Assembly: GCF_000512585.2 (NCBI RefSeq)
Contig: NC_089241.1
Location: 7,210,001 to 7,274,000, forward strand
Direction of reading: 5' to 3'
DNA length: 64,000 nucleotides
DNA from: Kwoniella bestiolae CBS 10118
Taxonomy: Eukaryota > Basidiomycota > Tremellomycetes > Tremellales > Cryptococcaceae
Shown: one piece after another, positions 46,625-58,637 of the stretch
Layout of the letters: each line of letters starts with the position of its first letter
Position numbering within the stretch: the first letter of the stretch is position 1
Translations under genes and position numbers: made by a program
The notes under the pieces: generated by a model
Told to the model about the DNA's origin: nothing
The model's database searches: none
What the model saw: the letters and a program-made list of their open reading frames with translations, nothing else

Positions 46625-49247
46625 TTATTTCTTGTAAGAAGCAGTGACGTTGGAGCTCTTACCGAGATCCAATGCCAGGGCCACCTTGAAAGCAAGATCG
46701 GGACTGTTCATAACACCTCGGAAGTACTCGTGGCCGGGACCAAAAGCGTAAACGGGAACGTCAACCTGTCTTTGTTAGCGATTGCTATGATAATGCGATA
46801 CTCACCAAAGAGTGGACTCCTTGTCCCTCGCCGGTACCCAAGTTACCAGTCATGGCGAAACCTCGTTGATTGTCTTCGGGGTTGAAGAAGTATCCGGTGG
46901 TGTTCTTGACAGCAGGTAATCTCTCGTGGTCTGTGTTGACCTCGAAGTCCTCTCGGTGATCAGGGAAAGCAGCCCAACCGTGGGCAATAGTGTATCGAGG
47001 ATCCCAGGTTACTGGGAAACCTTCACCCTGTGGGCTGTCGAAGATGGTGTGGTTGGTAGCGAGGACATCTTGAGGTACCTGGTAGGCGGAGAGACCGGAG
47101 TTTTGGTAGGTTCCAATGGCATTTCGCTTGGCTCGGTCAGACTCTTGTTGTTGTAGGTATTTGGTATCAGCGGAACCGAAGACGTCGACTGTGAGGGCCG
47201 ACACAGTAAGCAGGGTGTACAGTCAATAACTCTGGGGTAGGTCTCACTCACATCCGTGTCCGTGATCAGCAGTGACGACAATGAGGGTGTCTTCGAGTTC
47301 GCCAATCTCCTCCAAGTGTTTGAGGGTAGCTCGGACAGTGTCATCGAGTTCGAGTACTTCACCAAGAGCACGGTCAATGTCGAGAACGTGCATTTCTTTG
47401 TCGATGAGCTGGCACATCGAAAATTAGCCTAGGCGAAGCAATCAAGGTGATCCCCACTCACGGCAGCTTCAGACATAAGCATGAAACCGGTGTTTCTCTC
47501 CTTGGCTCGGGTGTGGAGGATGTCAATGGCCTTGAGAGTCATATCTTTGAGACCTGGTTGATCACGACTACAAGCAAATGTAAGTCAGCAGGATTCCAAC
47601 CAACTGGAGACCGTAAACTCACGCTCCCCGTTCTCCTTGAGGGGTAATGGCGAGGTCCAAGAGGTCAGTGTAGATATTTTGGTCCAGCCAAGTACTGATG
47701 TTTCCTCGGGTGAAGATAGCAAGGGCACGCTGAGCGTTGTCGAAAGCTTCCAGTTCGGTCTTGGTGTAGCCTACTTGGTAACCCTCGGAAGCCCATCGGT
47801 CGAATTGGGAGACGTTGTTGTTTCCAGGTCCAGGAAGGAAGTTTTCGGCACCACCGCCTGAGACGTGTTAGCTGAATTCCGCTGATACAGTAGCAAAACT
47901 CACCAAACAAGAGATCAACACCTTCCCAAGGGAACCAAGAGTAGTTACCGGCGACACCGGTAAGGTATTGTTCGATGACAGCGGTGTATTGGGATCTTTG
48001 GCTCTGCGATAATCAGCATATGGACCCATTTGACTATTACTCACGGTGTGAGTGCAGACAGCGGCGGGGGTAGCGTCGGCAATGTAAGCTTTGCTGACGA
48101 TACCGACTTGGCCACCTTCGATTCTTCGGAACATCTCGAAAATGGTCTCGACTTTGGGGTCACCGAAAGCTTTACCGGTGGAGCTGGAAAGAGTCAGTGA
48201 TGGCTGCGAATCTACAAGACTTACTCCTGTTGATGCACGATCGTCAGCGGGCTGCTTTGAGATTTTGAAACGAATTGCGAATCTCACAGTGTATGCATTG
48301 AGACCATTCACGGTCATCTTTTTTCCTGAGAACAGGGCCGAGGCAGAGTTGGCAGAGTCGGTGATGAACGAATCAAGTCTGTATTTGACAGGTCAGCTAG
48401 CAACCCGATCCGCAGTCAAACCTGCACTCACGAATGGGTCATCTGGGAGCCGTATCCGGGACTATCAGATGCGACATCTAGTCAGCAGTGTATGGGATCG
48501 TCGGTTAGGAATGAAATTCAGCTCACGCCTCATCAAGCTTGAGCTTGCTTTGGTATTTACCGTTGATGGTTTTGTGTCCGAGAAGACGAGCAGCTGAGAG
48601 CATAGATCCGGCCATACCATCACCAACGAAGAAGATTACGTTCTTGGCTTTCTTCTGTTCGGCGAGGTCGGCGACAGTCCAGGTGGCTTTAGTGGTGTCG
48701 CCGTTGTTGTAAGTCAAGACGAGTTCGTAAGTCCCGGGAGTGTGCAATTGCAGGTTTCGGTACGACTTGGCGGCGACGTTGACAGGGGTAGGAGCGTGAG
48801 CATCTTCGGCAAACAGATCCTCGTAGTATGTAAAATTGTATTTCTCGACTGTCGATAATATCAGCAGGGTTTGTATTCATAAGCAAAACACAACTCACGT
48901 TTGGGATCACTCAAACCGAAGAACTGAGCGATATCAACGAGTTCCCCACCTTCACCGCCGATCTTGACGGAAAAGTTCTCATCAACTTGACCATTGTTGT
49001 AAGCCTCGGATCCGTTGACGGGAGCTTGGACTTCGATACGGAGATCGAAAGTTTCTACAGAAGAGAAGAGGAAATCAGCGGAAGGAACCGGCTATAGATG
49101 ATGGTAGGACTCACGACCGGCGATGAAATCAGTTTGATCGGGAGGGAAGACACAACCTAATTTAGGACAAGCAGCGGTCCTTCGGAAGGTTTGACCGAAA
49201 GCCGGGGCGGCAGCCAAAGCACCAAGAAGGAGAGCAGAGTAAACCAT
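46625..49247 (-). CDS. Secreted alkaline phosphatase (PhoA/Pho8 superfamily)
   Basis: Thirteen exons in my best model: 49115-49247, 48899-49054, 48527-48848, 48432-48461, 48288-48378, 48225-48226 (2 nt), 48045-48183, 47904-48003, 47623-47857, 47462-47567, 47252-47408, 46806-47188, 46625-46765. They total 1995 nt, 664 aa. Residues 1-19 are a signal peptide. PF00245 signatures follow: NVIFFVGDGMAGSMLSAAR (first metal site), ITDSANSASALFSGKK with the nucleophile Ser near residue 222, GDPKVETIFEMFRR, WLDQNIYTDLL, LIVVTADHGHG and VDVPVYAFGPGHEYFRG. The enzyme hydrolyses phosphate monoesters outside the cell or in the vacuole. An E-box lies 186 bp upstream, as expected for phosphate (Pho4-type) control. 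The 2-nt exon is discussed in the findings; without it the frame fails or an insertion is read. Confidence 0.9.
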
Positions 49248-50339
49248 TTTGATGGATCAAACTGGATGAGGACTTGATGGTTGAAGAAGAGTACCCGGGG
49301 GATTACGATGCTCATGGTTGACTATATATAGTAGAGAGCTGAAGAAGTTGCAAGTATGGTACACTTGTATGAATTGAGACAGGGGTGGCGCCAATCATTC
49401 GGCAGGTGCGCACCAAGACAGAGTATACCGCACACGTGCATGAGACATGACAGATGGATGAAATTCTGGTTGGTCTGTTTATCAATCTGTCTATGAAGGG
49501 CATATGGTAAATCCAGGGATGTGTAGGAACCGGGATGGAGATTGTACAGTACCAGGTACGAATCCGACAAGAAACATCAAGAACATGGGCATGAACAGAT
49601 AGAAAGAGGTGAATCAAGAGACGGTGAAGCTTAGGCCCAAAGTATTCTGTCCTGCGAAGCAAAGTATGCAGCAGGGACAGGGTAGGAAAAGGTCAAAAAC
49701 TGGACGTTGACGAAGCCGAGAAGGGGACAGAGGAGAGGAGGATAGCGGAGAGAAGATGTAGGATTAATAGATATGACACGATATGTAACGATCAATCACA
49801 ATATAGTATGTATGGGACAACAAACGTGCGATGAGATCGATTCAAATAAAAGTATTTGTGGTAACATGTAACATCACGTTCATCATCAATGAGACTAGCT
49901 CGTGCTTGGCATTGCAATCATCGATCAGCGGACATGTCCGAGGAGTCAGGCACACCCTTGTCGCATGGTTGGCGCGTGGGTGCTCATAGGGTCCAATACA
50001 CTTTACTGTGCCACAAGGCGCCTCGTGGTGGGAATATCGGCGATATGAGATTTCAGGTGGGTATGGATTATTATTTCTCACTTTCACGCTCTCTCATTGT
50101 TCTTAGATTGATGATAGATGATAAAGAGAGAGTAGTTATAGACAGTCAGTCATCTTATAGACAGGTATCACCTCGTTGATCACTCATATCGTCGATTAGA
50201 GGAACGGAAATCCTGTTCACTGTCAAGAACACAAGGAATCAGCCCGCCATCAACCCTCTCACATATCGGAACAGCAGCTCAACTTGAATCCGCACATACC
50301 CAAAACTTCCTGCAGTAAAGGATCATCAACATCAACAAA
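49248..50339. promoter_or_regulatory. Divergent promoter region, alkaline phosphatase / eIF3e
   Basis: 1.1 kb between divergent starts, with one CACGTG core (49433-49438). Frames at 49312-49662 (minus) and 49889-50179 (plus) have no domain. GAGA-type stretches occur near 49700-49760. Confidence 0.5.
49433..49438. promoter_or_regulatory. CACGTG candidate Pho4-type site upstream of alkaline phosphatase
   Basis: ACACGTGC, 186 bp upstream of the phosphatase ATG. Pho4 proteins bind CACGTG cores in phosphatase promoters. A single site is weak evidence by itself. Confidence 0.4.
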
Positions 50340-52066
50340 ATGGCCGAATATGACCTCACTCAAGTTAGTCGACTCACCACCTGTTCTCCTGCCTATATCT
50401 TGGTTGATACTTTTTCCGTGCTGACTGCTCGCGTATAGAAACTCATCCCTCACCTCGACCGACATCTTGCCATCCCCCTTCTCAACCACCTCACTGATAT
50501 CGCCATCTTCCCTGCCGAACAATTAGCCAAAGCTCAGTGAGTCGTCGTTCGATTATAAGCACATGATCTCGTGTGTAAATGCTCAAACCATGGTATCACA
50601 GGTATGACCTCGTCAAGGGTACAAATATGGTAGATTATGTGGAGCAGTTGCATGAACAGGCGAAGCCAGATGAATCAAGGGATTTCGAAAAGTTGCGACA
50701 AGAAGCTACAGCGAGGTACCAAGAGTTACAGGAGAAAGCACAACCAGTGATGAAAGTGATAGAGGACCCAGATGCCGTTGCCAAGTTGAGAAGTGGTGTG
50801 GACAAGGATAAGAACTTGGATTTGTTGAGATCAGAATATAACGTGAGTAGCAAAACCACATGTCCAAATGCTGTCGCTGACATGCATGTAGATTGATATC
50901 GATCAAATCAATGCCCTCTACCACTTTGGTCAATACCAATACACTCTCGGCGCCTACGCTCCCGCTGCCAACTTCCTTTACCACTTTTTAATCTTCTCTC
51001 CCTCCCTCGACCTCAACATCTCCGCCCACTGGGGTAAATTATCCTCCAACATCCTGTCCGGAGAATGGGAAGCTGCCTTAGTGGAGATCAAGGATTTGCG
51101 TGATGCTATCGACAACCCCCATGGAACCTCTATGGCCAAACCATTAGCACAGCTACAAGCTAGAACCTGGTTACTCCATTGGTCGTTGTTCGTCTTCTTC
51201 AACCTGGGTGAAGGTCAAGGATGCCAAGGTCTACTCGAAATGTTCCTCTCTCCAGCATACCTCAACACGATACAGACGTCATGTCCTCACCTCCTCCGAT
51301 ACCTCGTCGCCGCCGCTATCATCTCACGTAGAGCACCAAAACCTGCTGGAACAAGGGGAAACCGTGATCACGTTAAAGAGTTGACGAAAATCGTTTCAAT
51401 GGAGGAATACCAATACTCCGACCCGGTCACCGGTTTCTTGAAGGATCTGTTCGTCGATTTCGACCTCAACCAAGCTCAGAAACGATTGTCAGTGGCCGAG
51501 AGTGTCGTTCGATCAGATTTCTTCCTCTCGGGTTTCGCGGATGAGTTTGTGGAGAATGCTAGGTGGTTGATAAGTGAGGTCTTCTGCAGGATACATAGGA
51601 GAATAGATATTGGGTAGGTGGTTTTACGTGGTTCCAAAACAGGCTTGAAAGCTGACTTTCTCATTCTAGTGAATTATCTAAAACACTCAACTTGTCCAAC
51701 GAGGAGGGTGAGAAGTGGATCGTCAACTTAATTAGAGATTCTCGAATGGGCGTAGAGGCCAAGATAGACTTGAAGGAAGTGAGTAAAGTAAACCTCTTGT
51801 GACCTCGCAAATCACCAGTTGGCTGATACGAAATTCCACAATAGAACATGCTCCACATAACCCGACCACATGCTACTCCTACAGCAACACTCATCGAAAC
51901 CACCCGAGGTCTTGCCTTCCGATCTCAGGCTATCCAATTTGCCATGCAGAGCAGTGCAGGGGATTCTCGTGGGGAGCGAGGGGAGCGTGGAGAGCGTGGA
52001 GGTAGGGGTGGTCGAGGAGGACGACCAAGAGGTGGTGCACCAGCCAGAGAGGAGGTTACAGCATAG
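50340..52066 (+). CDS. INT6: Translation initiation factor eIF3 subunit e (Int6)
   Basis: Six exons (50340-50363, 50439-50536, 50602-50842, 50892-51613, 51670-51778, 51845-52066) total 1416 nt, 471 aa. The start is MAEYDLTQ, a common eIF3e opening, in an 8-codon first exon. It continues KLIPHLDRHLAIPLLNHL. Conserved text includes ALYHFGQYQYTLGAYAPAAN, WGKLSSNILSGEWEAALVEI, RTWLLHWSLFVFFN and the PCI domain ending GEKWIVNLIRDSRMGVEAKI. The last exon gives RSQAIQFAMQ and an Arg/Gly-rich tail (GERGERGERGGRGGRGGR) of a kind that binds RNA. The protein is part of the eIF3 scaffold on the 40S subunit. Confidence 0.96.
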
Positions 52067-52347
52067 TGTCGTTGTCATAGAGGTCACGTTAGATGCAGCG
52101 TCGGCGGCAGCATAGTAGCTTGTGTATATGAGAGATCATGCACGTTATCATCGTCAATTGCAGCGTAGCTCGTTGTTTTTGAGGTCATGTCAGTCGCAGC
52201 GTAGATGGCTGCATGAGAGGACTCCCACGGGGTTAACATTGAAAACCGTTGTTCCAGCGTTCGACTATGTATGTATCCTGACCAATCCTCAACCCTCGAT
52301 GTGAAGACCGCACGATCATACATATGGACATGGACTGTAATCAAAGA
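52067..52347. other. Convergent 3' region with imperfect direct repeat
   Basis: This lies between the stops of eIF3e and the RSC-like gene. It contains two related 44-nt copies, 52070-52113 and 52171-52214, about 75% identical, offset by 101 bp. Confidence 0.6.
52070..52214. repeat. Imperfect direct duplication in the eIF3e 3' region
   Basis: Copies at 52070-52113 and 52171-52214 match at 33 of 44 positions by my alignment. They share the cores CGTTGT, GAGGTCA and GCAGCGT, with further weak similarity upstream of each copy. The first copy starts just after the eIF3e stop. Confidence 0.55.
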
Positions 52348-55300
52348 CTAAGCTGACTCTATGACAGCCCTGAGGGTCGCTTCCAGTTGATCCTGAGTTT
52401 GACCTTCCGCCCACCATAACCCCTTGGCCTCCCTCTCAATCCCATCCCCATTCACATCTATTTTCGCATCCGTAACGCCAGCTTTTGTCTGCCTCACTCG
52501 CTTCTGAGGAGCCGCGTCCTCGCCATTCTTCCTTTTCGTTATATACTCTAAATACTCGAGGGAATGAGGCTGCTGAGCCGGAATGGGGATCGTGCCAGGA
52601 GCGAGAGGTGGACCAGAGAACCAGAGGACGTGTCCTCGAGCATCCCGTTCGAACAGTCGGGCTGTTGATGATATCAGCTCAGCTTTGTCCACAAACAATC
52701 AAACAGATACGCGACCTACCAGTTTCAGGAGGAAGCATCTCTTTCACAGCGGTCTGGTCCATGGCTTGAGCACCGCCCATGACCGCAGCAATAGTCCGAT
52801 TGGGATAAAGGTAAGGAGCGCTTGAAGAGGACTGCGATTGTGGCATGGGTGGTCGTTGCATAGGTTGAGTATGGGTAGCAGGTGTCGGTGTTGGGGGTGC
52901 TGGAGGTCTAGACGGTCCCGGAGTGGGTGTTGGTATCTGGACAGAAGCGGGAGTAGGCGTGAATGTAGGGACGGGTGAATGGTTGATGGGTGAGTCGATG
53001 ACAGGAGGCGGTTGAGCATCTCTTTTAGCCGCCCTTTCTCGTCTTCGCGGTTTCTCTTTCTCCTTATCTTCATCGTCCTCGCCTTCATCATCCCCAGCTA
53101 GAATCTTCTTCGGTTCACCAAAGAACCCAGGTCCTTGTACACCTCGTAGGAAAGGTGATTTCACCATTGGCACTTCGATATTTCGCTCATACGATATAAC
53201 GGACATAAATTCGGATTGGCGCAACTCCTGAGAAGGTCGATTAGCCATGTTAATATGAGCATAGCAATGACTTACATCAGGTATACAACTGTTCCAGTTC
53301 TTGATTCGCACCATGTAATGTTCGCGATCATTGAATCTAGAATGACATACGTCTGGAAAGATGTAAGCGTCAATTCATGTGCAATGCTAAATCTGACTTA
53401 CAGCTTGGCCAACCTGGATAATACTCTCCTGCTCTGGGCCGACCCCGAATGTATTTCACATAAAATTGAACCGAAATCTTCTCCAGTATATCTTCCACTG
53501 GGTGATCACAGAAGTGACCAGTCTTAAAGACTTCTCGCTCGAAGAACATCTTGTCGGGTGTGTGGACGGTCTGAAGGTACTTATTAGCTCACAAAGTGTT
53601 GGGATACTCATAAAACCCACCTGTTCAGGTCGGAAATACCAGCAGACCGTAACATGGTGTGTCCTGTATCCTTTTGTTGGAACAAAGGTCTTGAAGATCT
53701 GTCCTATGATGGGTCTCGTAGCATCGTCCGGATTGATAAGATGAACGTAATCACCTGATATGTCAGCTACGCTCGCATGAGATTCGACTCACCCATACGG
53801 AACGCCTGTCCTTTGTGTCTGGCCTCTGAGGTAAATTGTCTATCTTTCGTACCGACTCTAAACGTTGTGATACCAAAACCGACTTGATCTTCCGCTGCTC
53901 CAGCTTTCAGATCTTGAGCCGTTTCATGCATGGATCTAGCATTTCCAGGACCGGCAGGGAGAGAAGCGAAAAGGGTAGCCGATGGTGCTGGTATGCCCGA
54001 TCCAGGCAATGGCATGGGATAGACAGCCGTAAGGGCGTTGTACAGTCGCTGGAGCACGAGCACCTTGCCATACTCCACCGATCCGTCATGATAATACCGC
54101 CTTGCCTTTTCGAACAATCTGGTCATGTCCATGTCGAACGATCGAAGAGTGTCATAACGATTAGCTTTGGCCATGCCTTGTATAGCGGCGAAAGATACTG
54201 GTGTCTACAGGATAATTAGCTCAATATGATCACAATCCAAAGCCAACACTCACATCAAACGAAAGATACGGGATATCAGCGACGGCTGGCAGGTAATCGA
54301 AAACTTCCCCAAGTCGTTGACCCCTGTTGACGATATCAGCTCTATCCAATTGAAATGAGAGACAGTCACGCTCACCTATCATCCCTGTACCCAATGATCG
54401 CCTCTATCACCGCACGTATACGATGAGGCCACATCGCCGGACCACCCGTACTTCTATCATAGTCAGGAGCGCCTTCTCCGAACCATCCGTATCCCTGGAC
54501 ACCTGCAATGACAGGATCACCGGGGAGGACAGCTTGTGGACCGGGCCATCTCGGTAATCTTGCATCAAGAGCAGTCATGACACTCCTATCTTTCTCAGCT
54601 TGAGACTGTCTTCCGGTTTCAGAAGGTGTCGGAGAGGCAGGTTCCGCAGGAGGTTGAGAGAGGGTGCGGGGGACAGGTGATGGGATTGGGACATTCGCAT
54701 GTATTGAAGGGGCGAGTTTGGACACAGGGGTAGGCGATGGTGCGGCGGTCCTCACCTCTGGTATGGGAGGGAGATCGGGAACAGGTGTGACGGGTTTAGC
54801 TTCAGTCATTGGAGTGGATTTGGCCTCGGGTAATGGTGTGACTGATTTGCTCGGCACTGAGGAACCGCCTCTCTTCTTTCGCCCTGGCTTGACGGGGCTG
54901 CTGTGATAAGGATCGGGATTGGTGAATATGCCTGTCTCGGCGTGAGTCTTCCAATCGCTGTGTATCTGGTCCTAGAGGCATGAATAATCACGTCAACTGT
55001 TGTTTCGATAGACAGTCATATCACCCACCTCAAGCCGCTTGGCATCGGCCCATAAGAGTGATTCTTCTTCGTTATCTGTTGGGGTGATTGGTCTATCAGC
55101 ATGACTCTGATGAAATAGGCATTACTTGGTAAGACTGACAATGTTTTGCGTTGAGGAATACCAAATGCAGTTGCTTGAAGAAAGCTTCGGGGATGCTGTA
55201 CGTCTGTGCTCCGAGATGCGTCTACATGAACGAGATGATATGGTTAGATGAGACTCGAATACCAATGACCAGAGGACTAGACTATGTAGTGATGAGTGGT

Positions 55301-55642
55301 CATACTCACTGCTATATTATCCAAGCACTCTGGTTCAGGTATAGCCTGATAGTAATCTTCGTACTCGACCTTGTCCGGTAAATCACGAAAGATGTCACTC
55401 ATCTTCCGGCTATCGTCCATTCATTACACAAACATTAGTTTTGGAGTTTCTTCTTGCATATTTAGCTACGCGACTGACCTTCCGTCCTTGGCTTTGTACA
55501 CGTTCTCCAACATCTCTTTACATGCTTGCCACTGTGGTTCATTCATCCCCTTTCCCTCCACCAGACCTGGGTACTGAGCTGGGATGGGTAACGCGTTTAT
55601 CGTTGTCCGTTGACGCGAGCCACTTGCTTTTCTTGGAGGCAT
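52348..55642 (-). CDS. RSC1/RSC2-like chromatin remodeling subunit (two bromodomains + BAH)
   Basis: Twelve exons (55479-55642, 55310-55409, 55140-55221, 55029-55075, 54376-54971, 54254-54323, 53793-54204, 53621-53754, 53402-53570, 53276-53352, 52720-53227, 52348-52661) total 2673 nt, 890 aa. Bromodomain 1 spans about residues 38-125 (WQACKEMLENVYKAKDG, then YYQAIPEPECLDNIA and FLNAKHYNEEESLLW). A Pro-rich linker follows. Bromodomain 2 spans about 320-455 (IRAVIEAIIGY, YLPAVADIPYLSFD). The BAH domain spans about 500-610 (MGDYVHLINPDDATRPIIGQ, TVCWYFRPEQT, HPVEDILEKISVQFYVKYI). Acidic and Pro/Thr-rich regions close the protein. The order bromo-bromo-BAH matches Rsc1/Rsc2/Rsc4-type polybromo subunits that read acetylated histones. 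Confidence 0.92.
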
Positions 55643-56095
55643 TATAGGGGAATTTCTGTTCTGTCCAGATGTCCAGCTTGAGTGTGAGAAGTAGACGGGA
55701 TGTCTGAATGGGATTTGGGTGCTTTACCAAAGGAACATAATCATGAGTCGAGCGTGAGGTTGTCATACATGAGATTCAATTAACATGCATGGATGGTTTC
55801 ACTGTGTTTGTTGTTCCCTCATATCAGAGTAATGTTCCAGCTGGATGTCAAGTCACGTGAGACAACACCTTGTAATGACCCATTACAATTTCAAAAGAGA
55901 AATTACAAAACAAATCGTAATGAGCTGTAATAGATCAGCGAGGATGTCACCCGCTTTCCTTTCGTCCATGTTGTTCCTTCAGAGGTCGTATCCCAAACTC
56001 ATCAATCACAAGGTGTATATTTATCTAACTTCTTTCACCTTGTTAACTTGACTATTCGATATATACCCTCTTGATACACTGCCAAACTTCGTCAA
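55643..56095. promoter_or_regulatory. Bidirectional promoter, RSC-like / SRP receptor alpha
   Basis: 453 bp between divergent starts with a CACGTG core at 55854-55859 near its centre. It is AT-rich near both starts. Confidence 0.5.
55854..55859. promoter_or_regulatory. CACGTG E-box in the RSC-like/SRP101 divergent promoter
   Basis: Context TCACGTGA, 212 bp from one start and 237 bp from the other. Confidence 0.35.
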
Positions 56096-58541
56096 ATGCT
56101 CGATCACGTCTCCATCTCCCATCAGAGTGAGTTCCTCATCCTCACATGGTGCTTTCGACTGGTGGCTGATCCTCACCCTTCTTATCGCAGACGGCCTAAT
56201 CCTCTGGTCTCGGTCGTTCACCCCTACTTTCGAGACTTTGGCCAAGACATCAGCCTCGCCGGTCAATGCATTGATCAAGGAGGCATTCATCGAGGGTAAA
56301 GCTAGGAATGAGGAAGAAGCATTTGAGAAGGACGGATACAGCGTGAGGTGGACGATGGAGAATGGCTTGGGTCTGGTCTTTGTGGTGAGTCGACATGTAC
56401 TGTCAGTGAAACGAGTGTACTTAACAAGAGCTCTGCCTTCAGGTCGTCTTCCCAGCTCTCCTTCCATTGACGTATATCCCTGAACTCCTCCAACGAACCA
56501 AGCAGCTCTTCATCGCTCTATTCCAACCATATCTTCAATCCCTCATCGACTCGCTTGCAGCTGGGACTCTGGTACTCTCTACAGCTTCCACAACCGCTTT
56601 AAAGATATTAGAGGAGAAGATAGACGAGGAAAGATGGAGCGCCATCTTTGACAGATGCTTGAAGAGTCTGGAAGGTGTGAGTGACTAGATCATCATCGGA
56701 CGCAGAATAGATAGCTCAATGCTGCTCAATAGTCCCGAAAACCCGCTCGTACTCCTGTCAATCTCCATAGGCAGGCTCAGCTGAACGCTGCGTCGGATGC
56801 ATCAAGTGGGTCATCCTTACATGCTATATAGTCTACTCCATCGCTAATACTCGCATCCAGCTCCCGCTCTTTCGGATAACGAGAATACACCTGTCACGGC
56901 AGAAGAGATAGCTAAGAACGTACAAGCTTTGAAGACCAAGATGAAAGGGGGCCGTGGGAAGGGAGGCAGGGGTGGACGAGGTGAAGGGTGAGTGCATTAT
57001 CCTCACTCTTGTAACTATACATTAACGAGAATTGCAGCCTATCGCCATCACCTTCACCATCCCGCAAAACCCCCAACAACGCCACAGCCAAACTTATGCG
57101 AAAATGGGGAGACTCGCAAGTCAGTGCCAATGACATGGCCGCTTTGGACTTCTCTGCCCCTGCCGACACCGATGCTCCAGTCGATACCGAGGGTCTCGTC
57201 TCCAACGATGCGTTAGGAGTAAGAAGCGCTTCAGGTGCTTATGAGGTGGCTGATTGGGATTACAAGCGGTCGAAGGAGAGCGATCTGCCCAGCGAAGAAG
57301 ATATTCTGGCTAGACGTACAGACCAGCTTAGCATTAGCACTAAGACAGAGGATGAAAATGTGGAAACGAGCACATGGAGTAACATGTTCTCTAGGCTGAC
57401 TGGAAAGAAGACGTTGACACAGGAAGACTTGAAGCCGGTCTTGGTGGAAATGGAGAGGCATCTGATGAGCAAGAACGTAGCAAAGGATATCTCGGAGAAG
57501 ATGTGCGAGAGTGTTGGTGCAGCTTTGATAGGGAAGAAACTTGGAGGGTTAAATAGTGAGTAGAATGTCCTATGAGGCAAACACAATATTAATCGCGTTG
57601 CACAGGTGTCAAATCCGAAGTGCAAAATGCTCTTTCAGTCTCACTGACTCGGGTGCTCACTCCCAAAACCTCTACTGATATCCTATTGGAGATTCAGCGG
57701 AAACGACAGGCATCGTCCCTTGCTTCTCCCGACGCACCACCTGATCCGTACGCTCTGACTTTTGTGGGTGTTAATGGTGTTGGCAAATCTACCAATCTGT
57801 CGAAAGTGTGTTTCTGGTTACTGCAGAATGGGTTGAGGGTCCTTATCGCTGCTTGCGATACCTTCAGAAGTGGAGCCGTAGAACAACTGCGAGTGCACGT
57901 TAGAAACTTGGGTGCTTTAGGTCAGGAGATGGGTATGGGGGAAGAAGAAGGATCAAAGAAGATTGAGCTGTTTGAGAGAGGTTATGGCAAGGATGCGGCT
58001 GGTATAGCGAAGGACGCTATAGCGTATGGTAAGTCACATCGCGATGTATCGCATGGTCATTACTAATATAATGCTTTCTAGCCAAGGAGAACCGGTTCGA
58101 CGTCGTTCTTATCGATACTGCTGGTAGAATGCAGGACAACGAACCCCTGATGAGAGCGCTGGCCAAGCTCGTCGCGGTCAATAACCCAGATAAAATCATT
58201 TTCGTTGGAGAGGCTCTAGTGGGTAACGAGGCGGTCGATCAATTGAGCAAATTCGATCGATCGTTGAAGGATTTCTCCAGTGCCGGGGGCGTACAGAAGA
58301 AGAGAGGGATAGATGGAATCATCTTGACCAAGTTTGATACCATTGTGAGTTGGGTGGAAGTCTCGTGGTGAGGTATAGTACATTGACTGATAGATCGATT
58401 TGACAGGACGATAAAGTGGGAGCGGCATTATCCATGACCTATGTTACTGGTCAACCGATCTTGTTCGTAGGATGCGGACAAACATATACCGATCTAAGAC
58501 AGTTGAAAGTGAATCATATCGTTCAAGCATTGTTGTCATAG
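56096..58541 (+). CDS. SRP101: Signal recognition particle receptor subunit alpha
   Basis: Nine exons (56096-56126, 56191-56384, 56443-56676, 56733-56805, 56861-56987, 57038-57555, 57606-58028, 58082-58344, 58407-58541) total 1998 nt, 665 aa. The N-terminal longin (SRX) domain is assembled as MLDHVSISHQNGLILWSRSF and binds the beta subunit at the ER membrane. A charged Gly/Arg/Lys linker (GRGKGGRGGRGE) follows. The NG GTPase domain begins with a helical N region and has G1 GVNGVGKST near residue 450, ACDTFRSGAVEQL, G3 LIDTAGRMQDNEPLM, G4 LTKFDT and the closing FVGCGQTYTDLRQL. It docks ribosome-SRP complexes to the translocon in a GTP-dependent way. Confidence 0.96.
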
Positions 58542-58637
58542 TCTACATACAGCATATATAACATAATCATGTACTATATAATAAATACACAAGCGACGTT
58601 TAAGATTACACTGCACTGGAATTTAATAAATTATAGT

